Source: Motacilla alba alba
Taxonomy: Eukaryota > Chordata > Aves > Passeriformes > Motacillidae
DNA: 64,000 nt
Assembly (NCBI RefSeq): GCF_015832195.1
Contig: NC_052045.1
Span: 1,984,001-2,048,000 of the forward strand
Direction: 5' to 3'
Shown: positions 11,766-24,296 of the stretch, piece by piece
Layout of the letters: each line of letters starts with the position of its first letter
How positions within the stretch are numbered: position 1 is the stretch's first letter
Notes under the pieces: model-generated
What the model was told of the DNA's origin: nothing
The model's database searches: none
Seen by the model: the letters and a program-made list of their open reading frames with translations, nothing else
Program-made: the position numbers and the translations under genes

Positions 11766-14690
11766 ATCAGGACAGCTACAAACCCCACAGTATGGATTTA
11801 TTAGACAGCAAATAAGAAAATAGGAACTTGTGGCAGCTGGCTGTCCAAGAGGGAGGGCTCAGGAGAGTGAGGAGCTTGGCAGAATCATTGCTCTTGAGAG
11901 GGAGGGTTCTCCAGCTGGAGTGGCTGTCCTCCAGGGAGCTGGGAGAAGTGCAGCAGCGTGCTGCCTGCTCCCCAGGAGGGGTGCTCTGACTGCAAATATT
12001 GCATTTTTCCAAACTGCAGGTCAGCATTATGTCCTCCGTGTTGAAAATTTTATTAAAACCTGCAAAACCACTCCAATCTCACAGGTGGGGCACTTTGGAG
12101 AGAGTTCCGTGTGCTGGTTGTGGCTGGGGTAGCAAATCATCTTAACAGTGAGGAAAGGCAGCAGGAATGTGTTCACAGCCCTAACAGGACCTGAAACCCT
12201 GTCCCCACTCACTGCCCTGTGTGCTCTGGAGCTCTGGGCCTCTCAATCTGCATTTTCACTTCAGGGCTTGCTGCTCCAGGAGCAGTTCTCCATCTGAACA
12301 GAGCCTTCCGGGCACATGAGGCTTTGCCTCCAGTTTTTCAAGTGGGCAGACTTGAAAACTACCCTTAAATTTAATAAAACCTGTTTAAAATCTGTTTTAA
12401 ATTGTGCCTCCTAGCTGCCCTTCCCCTAGACAGCAGTATTCTTTGCAAAATGGGTTTTTTTCCCCCTCTTGTAGTAGTTCTTTCATCAGGGTTTCCAAGG
12501 TAATCTTAAGAAACCTCTCTGCAGTTTTTTTCTGGTGCTGTGATCTACACAGGGAGTTAGGTATTATCAGTCCTGATATTTTTCTTTTCCCGTAGAGGTT
12601 AATAAAAATCTACAGCCCAATTTTGCACCTATTTTTATCTGTTGGTGAACACAAAGTGGATTGATTGGAGTCACACAACTGCTTGGGAGTGGAGCTGTGT
12701 TTGGAGTGAAGAAAAGGGCTGTAATCAGGCAGGCTGACAGGAGATGCCAAAGAAATGCTGCAAACACTCTTGTATTTTCATCAGAATTTCTTTGTGGGCC
12801 TAGCTCTGTCCTTTCAAATGACAAATAGCTTCTTTTCTCTTGCTTTAAGTTCTTGTCAAATTGTGGAGAGGTTCAGAATTGTTTAAAAGCCGGGGTGTCC
12901 ATAAAATCACCAGGTTAAATTGACTTAAATATGGAAGAAGAAAAAGTTTGGTAATATATAAAGACTTGCTTGGCTTGATTAGGCATCCAGCAAGGGTTTT
13001 ATGTCTTTGAGACACTTTGGATGCCAGTGAATTTCCCTGGAAGGTCGTCAGCCTTGCCTGTGAGTTGATGGAAGGGATTTTCCTTTGTCTCCAAACCCAC
13101 TCCTGCACAGGCAGGTCCAGCCCCTGCACTGAATGCAGCTCTAAGAAGCTTTTACCTTGCTTCTTCGAGAGCTGCACTATTTCTGCCCAGTATCTTTGCA
13201 GGAACAGTGGAAAAGAATTCTGTTTCTTGCTCCATTCCACTAGAAAGATCAATGGCAGAGAGGTTTCTCTGGTTTAGAGAAGCCGCTGGGCTGTGCTTGC
13301 TTGAGCAGTGTTAAGGATTGGGTTGCACCACAGTAATCCATTCCTCTTGCTGATAAAAAAGCAGAGCAATTCATTGCTTAAATGGAATTTGAATAACACT
13401 GTTGAAATCGATAGCTGCTCCTTATCCATATAAAGATAATTGATCTTTCTGAAGCTCTTTAAATACAATGAGCATTTGATTGTGTTTCCTTCCACTGCTC
13501 AGCTTAGCACGGTAACACAGTAAAATTAAATGTTGCTTGTAAAATGACTGGAGCATTCAGTGGTTTTACTCCTACAACGCTTCTTTGGTCTGTGTTTGTT
13601 GATTGGCTGTAAATGAGGATAAGAGCTGCTGCTTGGCAATGGGCAGTACAGCAAGGATGTTTCTTTGTGTATAGGAATCAGTCACTTCTGCGGCCTCTGG
13701 TCACCCTACGTGTGCACTTCACGCTCCAGCATTATTGGTTTTGTACTTTCTGGTGTTGGTTAGACGCCTCTGCTAGTCCCTCTGTGCCTGTCTGCTCTGA
13801 AATGTGAAGTTTGGATTGCAGATGCAGAGGCTCTTTCATGTTTTGGGGTGTGTGTGCAGCTGAATCCTGCCCCGAGCCCCAAAAGCGCAGCTGCTGCAGA
13901 AGCAGAGCAGCCCTGGGAGCCTTTCGGGGGACATTCCCAGGCTCCTGGCCCTGTGAGGATGCTGGGAAGGAGCTGCTCCAGCCTGGCTGTGGTGGCTGCC
14001 AGCCCGTGCCACTCACAGATATTCCTGCTGGGGAATGATGGAGTGCAGGAAGATCTGCCTTGTGGCATTGCCAAGAGGCATCTTCTCTTATATTTCCTAT
14101 TTCTTTTTGTTTTCAAGGTGTTCTACAATTTTTTAGCTGTCAAGGCTCTTAGAGAAATCCTCCTTCTTTTGTTATGAGGTCTGAATATTCACTTCATTTA
14201 TTTTGTGTGCACTGAACATCAAAGTTTGGGATTGTGTGTTAGAGCAGAGGGTAAATAAAGAGCTTTGAAATTTTCAGTGGATCACTTGCCATAAAGAGCT
14301 ATGAATGTCACTCCACTAGAAACTTCCCCAAAACTGTGATTTATTTGATTTTTTTGTGATCAACTAACTATCATGTCAAACTATTTTATTTGCTTTTGCT
14401 CTTCATTCATCCCAATCAATCAGTCATTGAATTTACCCTGATCAGAGGAGGGTCCTATCATCCTCCATCACCTCTACTTTATATTTTGCATCACTTTTTA
14501 AGTTTGAAAAGTATACAGTCTTTTGATTATTGGTTGAAAATGTTGACAAAAATTTTAAATATTCATTACAACCTGAAATGGAAGGGGAAAGCAAGTCTTT
14601 TCCATGCTGTACACACTGAAACTTTTATCCAAATATTTGCTATCTTTGCCTGGTACTAATAAATTTTGCATTGCCTTTCATCCCACTGCA
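11766..14690. other. Unique non-coding DNA
   Basis: No gene or recognised repeat. A GC-richer block at about 13850-14040 carries overlapping open frames on both strands, which is the signature of composition rather than coding. AT-rich sequence follows to 14690. Confidence 0.6.
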
Positions 14691-14691
14691 G

Positions 14692-14798
14692 GTGCCAACA
14701 TTTCTCACCTACACTCCATTGGAGCCCGTGGCTGATGGAGGGGTTGTGTCACCGAGCTGATGACAGCTGATCACTGGGACTTGCATGTGTTCTCTCAG
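14692..14798 (+). other. Candidate non-coding exon
   Basis: A strong acceptor-like motif (GCCTTTCATCCCACTGCAG) ends at 14691. A good donor-like motif (TCTCAG then GTAAAT) follows at 14799. The 107 bp between have stops in all three plus-strand frames, so it cannot be an internal coding exon. It may belong to a long non-coding RNA, or be a chance pair of splice-like motifs. Confidence 0.2.
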
Positions 14799-15211
14799 GT
14801 AAATCAGAGTTTCCAGCTGGCCTGTGAAAACCCTGCCCTATTCCATTTCTGAACAAGCATTTGGAACCAGCATAGCAACAAAAAAAATTATGCAAAGAAG
14901 TTCAGAACTTTTTGTAAATTGTATTTCGTTTAAGGGGCAGAAAGTGTTATTGAGCAAGTGAATAGTTAAAAAAAGGAAGGAGAACTTAATTCCTCACTGA
15001 TGGAGATGCTGTGGGTGGGACTGGACGTGTGTTTGTAGTGGGTGCACACATCTCTGAGCAGCTCTGCACCCTCACATCACTCCTCATGCACAATCAGGAT
15101 CAAAACCCTCGTCCTGTTCCCTTCTCTGACTGATCAGGCTGCAGTTCTGGGAGGTAGGATGTGGATATTGTGGGCACACATCTGTGTGTGCAACGTGCAC
15201 CTCCTCAGGGG
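14799..15211. other. Unique non-coding DNA
   Basis: No feature is recognised. Two related short phrases containing GCACACATCTSTG occur at about 15043 and 15174, just before the minisatellite. Confidence 0.55.
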
Positions 15212-15850
15212 CTGCTCCTGCATCCCTGATTGCAGCTGCTGGGGTAACTTGGGGCTGCTCCTGCATCCCCGATTGCAGCTGCTGGGATAACCTGGGGCTG
15301 CTCCTGCATCCCTGATTGCACTTGCTGACACCCGAGGCTGCTCCTGCATCCCTGATTGCAGCTCCTGGGATAACCTGGGGCTGCTCCTCTATCCCTGATT
15401 GCAGCTCCTGGGATAACCTGGGGCTGCTCCTCTATCCCTGATTGCAGCTCCTGGGATAACCTGGGGCTGCTCCTCTATCCCTGATTGCAGCTCCTGGCTC
15501 CTGGAACTGCTCCTGCATCCCTGATTGCAGTTGCTGGCACCCAAGGCTGCTGCTGCATCCCTGATTGCAGCTGCTGGGATAACCTGGGGCTGCTCCTGCA
15601 TCCCTGATTGCAGTTCCTGGGATAACCTGGGGCTGCTCCTGCATCCCTGATTGCAGTTCCTGGCTCCTGAGGCTGCTCCTGCATCCCTGGCACTGTAGCT
15701 GCTGGCACCTGGGGCTCTGGGGCTGCTCCTGCATCCCTGATTGCAGCTCCTGGCACCCGGGGCTGCTCCTGCATCCCTGGCACTGCAGCTGCTGGCACCT
15801 GGTGCTCTGGGGCTGCTCCTGCATCCCTGATTGCAGCTGCTGGCACCTCT
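15212..15850 (+). repeat. Fifteen-unit minisatellite with 43, 40 and 50 bp units
   Basis: Units start with CTGCTCCTGCATCCCTGATT at 15212, 15255, 15298, 15338, 15381, 15424, 15467, 15507, 15547, 15590, 15633, 15673, 15723, 15763 and 15813. Most are 43 bp. Units that lack the GGGATAACC segment are 40 bp. Near the right end 40 and 50 bp units alternate, which makes a 90 bp higher-order unit. Three adjacent units (15381-15509) share a CTCTATC variant, a sign of local duplication. Unit lengths are not multiples of three, so the reverse strand is open in all three frames. The resulting 130 to 169 codon frames, rich in Gln, Cys, Ser, Ala and Gly, are by-products. Confidence 0.97.
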
Positions 15851-18800
15851 GAGCCCCCAGGGCCCACAGCCCCACTCCAGCCACAAGTTTGGATCCAAGC
15901 TGCCCTTAGGGAGCAGTCTCTGAGCTGAGGCAGAGCCTCAGGCTGGGGAGTTCAGGGGGAGGATGCTGAGCTGGTGCCTGGGGCCCTGCAGAGCCAGCAG
16001 AGGGGTGGTTCTTGTTCCCTCTGTAAAGGCAAGGTAAATTGAACAATATATCTCAAGATAATAAAAAAAACCCAAACACCAAAGTGGTTTTTTTTGGAAG
16101 TGAGAGGTTTTGCCCAGCCGTGTGCTGTTACACTGAGCAGTTCCACTTTGAGCACACGCTGAATTCCCTGAATTTGGCACTGGGATTTGACAGGAGCCTC
16201 ACTGCAAACACACACAGCTCGAGTGTGCTGAGAGCCTGCTCAGTGGGGCAGGGTGCTTGTGGCACTGTGCTTTACCAGTGTGGATTGTTTGCTCTTTAGC
16301 CACCTGTGCTTATGGCAGCTCCTTTTTTAGCTCCCATTGCAAATCCAGCCTGACCCACGCAGAGCAGTTTGCTGGATGGGGGTGATGATGAGCTCTCCTA
16401 TAAACAGGGAAAGGCAGTGGTTCTGAGGCTTTTATATTGTTTATCAGTAGGAAAACAGAAGTGGCAATTGCTTTTAATTGCCCAATAACTTTATTATTCA
16501 GAAGATGGAACTTACAGGAAGCAACTGCAGTTATGGCTGAACCTGATTTTTAATGTGTTCTGTTTTTTTCCTGTGTTATGTTATCTAATAGTGATAAGCT
16601 GCTGTTTTCAGTCAAGTTTTGAAGTACAATAAGAGTTGGATTTATCAAGCCCTGGGATGAATACTCCACTACTCTCTGAAAGACACCTTTGTGAATACTG
16701 TGCTTCTGAATTGTCTGTAGAAATCCCATTCCTTATATTAAATCAACTTTCATTCTTTGTTCTCTCAGTACACACGACTTTTAAGATTCATAACCTATTT
16801 CTGTTTGGTTTTCCTCCCTTTGTAGCTTTCCCACCCCTCTCTGTGTTGTTATTCAGCCTGTAAGGAAATGCAGCCCCACAAGGAACATGCACTCTGAATT
16901 AATTAGCTGCTTTCTGGAAATACAAATAAATGACAACAAGATCAAAATGAAAAGTGGGAAGGGGAGGACTAGCTACTGTCACACCTGTGGTGCTGCTGCT
17001 CTTAATTTAAAAATAGGCCTTAAAAGGTGCTGTGCTGCCAAATTATGTCCATTGTCACTGTCACTGCTGCTCATGTGCTCCCGTCCCACAGGCCAGAGGT
17101 GTCCCTGAGGGTCACACTGAGCTCAGGGCTGCTGTGTGGCTTCCTTTAAGCATCACATTTGAAGGCTTTGAACAGCTATTCCTTATTCACTGCAAACTAA
17201 ACCAAGAGTTTGCTGTTCTTGCTGCTGTGTTTTTCAGGGGTTATTGGCAATAGTCCTGATTTCCCAGCCTTGTCTTGGTGCAAATCTCATTTGGTGCCAT
17301 CTTAATCCACAGCTGGAAATGGAGTATGGAAAACTGCAGACCAAGCGTAGACCAAACTTGCAGCTCAGATACAAAAGATGGGAAAACTAATATTTCAATT
17401 TGCTTATCCTCTGATAGTTTTGTGTCTGTTTAAAAAGCAGCATGGTTTACAGAGCTGAAATTCCTGAGAGCTGGTGTTGATGTGGAATGTGAGCAAGGTG
17501 ACAGTTGGCATCCTGTGATGTTCCTCTGCTGACTCACCCACATTCCACATTAATATTGAGCAGGGCTCCAGAGAGGTATGACTGTGCTTTTGTTAGTCTG
17601 GACAGGCAGTTTTAAAACACTGCTGTAATTAAATTTCTCTTTTCATTTCAATGGTGGAATTAAACAAATATTTTCCTTTGGAGGAAAGTAACAATTTGAT
17701 GTTAATTGCTTCTATCTGTTTCTCAGCATTGTCAAATAACCTATTGTAAAAACTACTTAATATTTCCAGGGGAATGCCTTATATTGCATAACTTATTTCC
17801 TTTGCTGGTTATTTTGTTTGATGGTTAAATGGTAATTGAAATGAAAGGAATAAAAAAGCACTTGTGGGTTGGGAACCACTCAAGGGATTGAAAATTTTAA
17901 GCAGAACAATGAATTAACATTTCTGTCTTTTGTTAGCTTTTTCTTTTCATATGTGAATTACGTGCGAGTAAGAGAGATTATAGGGAGAAAAATAAAGGGA
18001 GAATGCAGAAAACTCATTTAGATCAAACTCACTGTGCCTAATAAGCAGACAGAAAAATCCACAAACTGTCTAATCTTCACAGTTTGTCCTTAGCCTTCCT
18101 AGATGTTGTAGAATTCACAAAATCATCCCGAGAAAGAAAATGAGCCTATTAAAAATGAGAAAACAGAAACAAAGCTTCAGCGTCGTGCCAAGAGGTCTGT
18201 GGCTTCTAGTTGCTGTGGAAGGGAAAATCACTGGGAAAAGAGAGAGCACCCACAGCAGAGATGTCCTAAAATTAAAAATGTGCTTGGATTTCCACACTGC
18301 TGAACTTTGCTGTGGACGTGGCGAAGGACAAACCATCCTCCATCCAAAATCCACAAGGTGTTTGCATGTGAAAAATGTCCATAAATCTGTTCATTTCCAA
18401 GCAGCCAGTGTGAGGAGGGCCATGGTGAAGGCAGCAGAGCTGATTTAGGTGTTGTTTGAGTGTCCTGGAGTACAGGATAGGCAGGAAAGCACAGAGCAAG
18501 CTGGGTTTAGGAATGGGGCATCCTAACTGGCACTGAGGGTCAGGATTGTTCCATCTCCAGGCTCTGGGCACCTTGGAACCTGGAGAAAGCTTCTGAGGCA
18601 GGAGTTGCAGAGTGATGAAGTGTTTCAGTGGAGAGCTGTGCGTGTCTGAAGGGAAGATGGATTGCCCAGGACATGTTAAACAATCCCATTTTTCAGCAGG
18701 AGCTGTGTATCAACCAGTGTCACCACTTTTGGGGTGCAAAGTGAGGTTTTTCCCTGCCTTTCTGTCACAATTTAAGGCTGTCCTCCCCTGGGTACATGCT

Positions 18801-19606
18801 GTGTGAAACCACTCCAGTTACATTGAAGAGATCAGCTAGGGATCTTCCAATTTATCACAAACCCCAAATCACTGACGTGTTTTTCACATATGACAAAAGC
18901 ATTTCCAGATATTTAGTGGTTAATTATGTCATGTAAAATATTTGAAAGGTACAGGTGAAATTCATAAATAGATACTGTATCAAAGCAGTAAAATGTAGAT
19001 ATTGTTCTCTATATCTGAAGTGTGTTCTATCTTTATTTTGGTGTTCTGAAAAAGTATAGCACTCAATTTATTTTTTTGTTTTGTTTTGTTTGTGACTTTT
19101 CTATTAACTGTATTCTGTCAAGCTGACAAATGACTGAAATTTTGCTGGGCCAATTTTGCATCTTTTTAACCAATGAAAGATGTCACTGGTTTTCCTTGTC
19201 CACCTTTACTCTTAGCATGGATTTGGGCAGTAACTTATTTTATCTTGTTTCTGAATTCCTTTTTAGCATGGCTGGAGACTCTTTTGAGGCATTTGGTTCC
19301 TCAGGCTGCTTTAAGCACTGTGCTATTGATAGAGCTGGGTATTTTTGTTGTCCTTTTTTCCTTTTTCAAACTTCTCACTGTTCTCAGACATGTAAACTTG
19401 CACATTTTTCTCAAGGGCAACATGACAAGATGCCCATGAAGTACAAGCTTAGCAAAAGAAGCTCTTCAATCCAGAGAATATGCCAAACCTTATTTTAGTC
19501 AAAGCATGTTCAAGAGAATGTATTTTTTTATCACCACTCCTGTCACTTTAAAGTCTGTAAGTCCATCAGCTATTTGGAATATCTAACTTTTTTCCCTGTC
19601 TTTCAG
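15851..19606. other. Unique non-coding DNA
   Basis: No gene or recognised repeat. Frames of up to about 122 codons occur (for example 19130-19498, plus strand) without recognisable domains. A good branch and pyrimidine tract precedes the block at 19607. Confidence 0.6.
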
Positions 19607-19683
19607 AGTCCAGGTGACATAACTGAATAGCCAGCAGATGTTCATTTGCACCTGAAGGTGAAGGAGGATGCAGAGCCAGAGAG
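19607..19683 (+). other. Candidate non-coding exon
   Basis: A very strong acceptor-like motif (TTTTTTCCCTGTCTTTCAG) ends at 19606, and a donor-like motif (GAG then GTGAGAG) begins at 19684. The 77 bp between carry stops in all three plus-strand frames. With 14692-14798 and 26836-26899 it could form a plus-strand non-coding transcript. Chance is equally possible. Confidence 0.2.
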
Positions 19684-20589
19684 GTGAGAGCCAGGAACAT
19701 AACCCTGTGCTTGGATTCCCCCTGCTCAGGCAGAGAACTCTGGAGCTTTCATTGCCTGCTCCTGCTTTTGAGTCTCCCAGTTGTTATTTCAGCAGCAAAA
19801 GGAGTTTTCCTTCAAGGCTTCACCCTGCTCTGTGTGTTTTTTTATAAATTATTATAGAGACTGCTGTACCTCTTAGAGATAAATACTGAGGGCTAAAAGA
19901 ATAGGTTGGCAATTAAAGAATTCAAAGTGTGGTTTACAGATTCTGAGTCTTTCTCCCGGGATGTCTGAAAGCTTTTTTGTACCACAGCCAGGTTTGGAAC
20001 AGCTCAGTGGCCCATTATAAGTCACAAATCTGAAAATGGAAAAACTCTGAATAGATTGCAGTAGGTCAGACTGGCTGTGCCTGGAACCATCGCACACAAA
20101 TGTGAAATTTCCACATCTTCCCCATCCCAGAGCAACCAGACTGGGGCACAGCTTCTCTGGGAGGCAGGGGGAGGAAAATATTTGCTATAGGTGGTTCTGT
20201 GCCCTTGGAAATGAATTGCTTGGGTTTTTTTGTTTTTTCTCCTGATGTTGTCCAAAATAATTGTGGTTGGTGTTTGGAACAGCCATTTTTCTCTCCAAAA
20301 GATTTGGGATATCACACACACACACACACATATCTATATTTATTAATATAGTTAATTCATGTATTTACGCCCTCCCAGCAATGAGGCATCATGAGATTAC
20401 CACAAGAGGAAGTCTTTGCACTGGAAGGAGAAAGTTGAATTACAAGAGCATCTCCTCACATCTAATAGTTTTTCCACTCATGAGCTGGAATTTTGACTTC
20501 ATAGCTGAAGTGGCATTGAGATAAAAGTCTTTCAGTCTTCTGTTAAGAGAATTGGCCCACCAAAATCTCCCTGTCAAAGCCCTTCCCCT
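19684..20589. other. Unique non-coding DNA
   Basis: No gene. It contains the short CA repeat listed at 20313-20330, followed by an AT-rich patch. Confidence 0.6.
20313..20330 (+). repeat. CA dinucleotide microsatellite (9 units)
   Basis: Eighteen bases of perfect CA repeat, followed by TATCTATATTTATTAATATA. Short enough to be stable or only mildly polymorphic. Confidence 0.95.
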
Positions 20590-20880
20590 CCCCTCCAAGA
20601 GTGTGATAAATGTTATAAGTTAAGGGCCTCAAATGATTTTTGCAAAGTGTCATAAATGTTCCATATGTCACTTTCTCTAAAATTATAATCTATTATCTCA
20701 CTCAAGTGGAATAATAATGCGTTGAAAAAATGAAATTTATCCCAGGTGCCCCAGCAGGTTGATTCTTCATTATGTGTTAATTGTTAATGGCAATTTTCCA
20801 TGGAGCATCTGCCAGTTCTAGTGAGCAGAGCTTCCAGGAATGATATATTAATTTCAAGCAGAGACTCTAAGAGTAGATAA
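20590..20880. other. Candidate conserved non-coding element
   Basis: AT-rich unique sequence with repeated regulatory-like words. GTGTGATAAATGTT near 20601 and GTGTCATAAATGTT near 20647 form a spaced pair. They are followed by GTGTTAATTGTTAATGG and GATATATTAATTTC, both rich in homeodomain-type sites. There is no repeat character and no open frame of note. Function is inferred from motif density. Confidence 0.3.
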
Positions 20881-22747
20881 AATGTGTTGGGGTTTTTTAA
20901 AATCTTACTTTGTGTCCATAAACTGGCTGGGCATAGTTATTATTTTAAGCAAGGGTACAAAATAATTTATAGAACAGCATAAAAATAGTATTTTATTGAT
21001 GTTTAACTCAGTGGAATGATTTTATTTCTGAAGTTCTAAGCCTTCACTATGTTAAGGGTAAGGCCGTGATATCAGCTGAGATGCTGTGGCAGTATTTTTC
21101 CATGTGTGTGTACTACAACAGCAATATAATAATACTGTAGTACAGTATTTAGGCTTAGGAATAAAATAAAGTTCAATTGGTGTGGAGGACATGATGAAAT
21201 TCTGTGTTTCAGTTCTTGTTTCAAGGTAAATGAACTGGTGAGGAAAGTTAAAGAGAAAAATTTAAACTCTCTTCAGTTTTGTAAGCTGTGCTCTTCAGCA
21301 CCATCCTGGCTGTGGATTTCAACAAACTTGGGTAAGGTGAGTGCAAATTGTAAACTGTCATTGTGAATTACAGTTGTTTTATAAATTCATAAAGGGATAA
21401 TATTCATTATAATTGCTTTGAGAACATAAAAATAATTGATGTTTACTGCATTCCTGAGTCCCTTAGGGATCTGCCTTTGGGCTGTAGGGTAGTTCAAGCC
21501 CTTGATGCTCTCACAGCTGAGAGTGTCTTTGGCTGTGTGTTAATTCCATCTCTTTTAAGATGATCTGTAAAGTTTCATGGCCAAAATCCCAGCAGGTCAA
21601 GGCATGAGCTTTGGGAGCTTCCCTTGGCAGGACAGCTCATGCTGGAGGAGGAGTTTGTGTCTGCAGGAGTTCAAAGGTGTGATTTGTATCTGAAGGCAGT
21701 TTCCACAGTGAAAAACTCAGAATGTGCTAGCAAACCTCCATCTTATTTTCATTCTCTTAACAAAAATTGGTATACTTCCATTAGACAAGGACATTATAGC
21801 AGGTGAGTTTGCAGTGCAGGTTAAAAGTGGTTTTCAGGCTGTGTCCAGCCCACTGCCCAGGTAGGGAACAAAAGAAGAGGAGGGTTCAGGACTGTAATTC
21901 CAGTGTTGTGCTGCCCAAATACAGGGAAATCCCTGATTGTCTCCAGTCTGACTGGGCAGAGCAAGCAGGGGATGGCAAATGTGGCTCTGAGGGGGACAGG
22001 GCAGAGGCTCAGCTGCTGATTTATTTGTCCCTGCCCTGGAAATCTGAGCCCCTGAGGGCAGAACAGTTTTAGGGGCAGCAGTGACCAGAGCTGAGATCTG
22101 ACAGGGCTCTGCCAGCCTGGCAGTGGGATGGGCAGGGCTGCTTCTGTCTTTCGCAGGATAAATGATGAGTAAAAGATCAATAAAACAATTGAGCAATTAA
22201 GATACGCGTGAAAATATAAAATTGTTTCTTATAATGTGTAATCAAACACATGTGTGTGTGTTAAAGTGCTAAAAATAAAACTTAGCTAAGTTTTGTAGAA
22301 GTGGCTTGGAGAGGCTGCTGATGGAAAGATGATAATGGTGCTACTTGACAAATATTCCATTTCAGCTCCTGATGGTGTCATTGAAGCACGTTGTATTTTC
22401 CACTACTACATTTCTTACACATTTTTCATGTTCATTATCAACTTCTGCTGTGCACCTTGTTTATGTTGTAGAATTTATAAGCAAGCTTTGCTGTTTAAAT
22501 GACCCAAATAATCAAGAAGCTGATTATATAAAACATATTAAAGATGATGGAAAGAAAAAGCAGAATATATTATTCCCTCTTGGTAAAACTCTGCATGTTC
22601 TTTTTAATGATAAATGTCTTTTTGAGTTGAATGTGATTCAACCTGTGATAAATATGTCAGTATTTCCATCACACATGGCCAATTACCCTTGAAAGTCAAG
22701 AAAGCAGTGTAGTTTTCTCTCACAAATACTTTTGCCTTGTGAAATAT

Positions 22748-22778
22748 TTTTTAAAATTTTTTTTTATTTTTTTTTTTC
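22748..22778 (+). repeat. T-rich low-complexity patch
   Basis: About 30 bases of T-runs broken by A. Low complexity only. Confidence 0.8.
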
Positions 22779-24268
22779 ACATGAATGCAGCCCAAACTGG
22801 TGAATTAGAGACATATAAAAGAAAACAGGCGTTCAGTGGACAGGTGTGAGCAGTTCAGTTCCATATTGTCTGAGCAGAAGAAGAAAATCTCTTCACTACA
22901 AGGTAACAAATAGCCCAAGGTTTTCAAATCCTCATTCTGCTGCAACTCAATGTGAAGTTTTGGGAAGGCATCCACGACAGATCAATTCTCTTTTTCCTAT
23001 CTGCAGTATCACAAAATATGTATGATTTCATCCATCCAGTTTGTCCCTGGGTTCTGAGTGCTTGTAGTTGATACTCACATTAATCACTGGATTTGGCTTT
23101 TCATAGTCTGGTGGAAAAGAACTTGATCAATATCCAGAGCTGGTACTTATGCAGAAAAAAAAAACCTGATTCTGTTTCAGTTCATGGAGTTTTGTTGTGA
23201 TTCTCAGGAACCAGATAAAGAAGCAGAATAACCACAGCCAATCTGCTGTGGGAATTTAGAGATCATCAAGATGAGCTGTTTGGGACAGATCACAGAGCTG
23301 TCATCTCTCACAGAAGGAAATTCTATTTTAATTCAGATTTCCAAGAATGGCTGAGAGGATTTTGAGGCCAGAACTTGATTGTTGGGAGTGCCCAGCACAA
23401 TCAGACCTCTGAATTCCTGGTTTTTGTAAGATTTTACAGGAAAAATTCTAAAGATCTTGCAATTTGTACCTCCCCTTGGCTGTCCAGCTGGAAATGGCAG
23501 ATAAATGTTAGGATTGCTAGGAAGGGCTGTGGTGGTGAGGATGGTGTGTGCCTGTGGCAGTGATGGGAAGCTGAGGGAACTGTTTTTCTCTCTAATAGTG
23601 CAAGTATTGTTTTGCCAAGGAGGTTTCTAAAAGTAGCATTAATTTTATTGGTTAATTAAATATTTTTAAAAGTGAATAAAAAAGTAAACACTGTTGTTTA
23701 GGAGAAATTTTTTTTTGGTGCTTTTACAACTGATTAATATATTCCAGCATGGTAAGCTAAGCCTAACACTTATCTGCCAGCTTAAAAGTCTATATACAAT
23801 AGTGATTCTTGCTGTAGCTCTGAAATCAGCACCCCCTACACTTTCCCTCCACCATCTCACTCAGGAATCTTGAGGATTCTCTTTTCCCCCACTGCTATGG
23901 TTTTTTAATTCATTTTTCCATTTCCTTTCCTGCAGTTCATTGGTTCTCTTTCATTTCTGAGCCTTTTCTGTGGTGCTCTATCCATCCTTTCATGGAGTCT
24001 TAGTTGCTCTCTTAGCAATCAGATCCTTTTTAGGATGTTATGCTTAGCTGCCAAGTTTTAATAGGTGTTTCTAGATTCTTGCAGCTGAAGGCAGATCCAC
24101 AGGGTGGTTTGTGGCTGGGAGGCAGAAATAGCAAACAGGCTGCTGGACAGCAATCAAACACTTCCCTTCCTCTCCTGGCTGTTCAAATCAGGAGCAAAAA
24201 GCAGCTCGTGGTATTGTCTACACAGCAAAGGCTCACAAAGGGTTTCTCTCCAAAAGGAACCCCTGAAC

Positions 24269-24296
24269 TATATATATATTTATATTTATATATATA
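24269..24296. repeat. TA-rich microsatellite
   Basis: Imperfect TA repeat with TTTA interruptions, about 28 bp. Confidence 0.85.

Noticed and set aside
15212..15850. Possible CRISPR array
   Set aside because: Units are contiguous, with no unique spacers between conserved repeats; unit lengths vary by internal deletion. It is a minisatellite in eukaryotic DNA.
15389..15898. Repeat-protein gene on the minus strand
   Set aside because: All three frames are equally open because of the repeat sequence, and unit length does not preserve frame.
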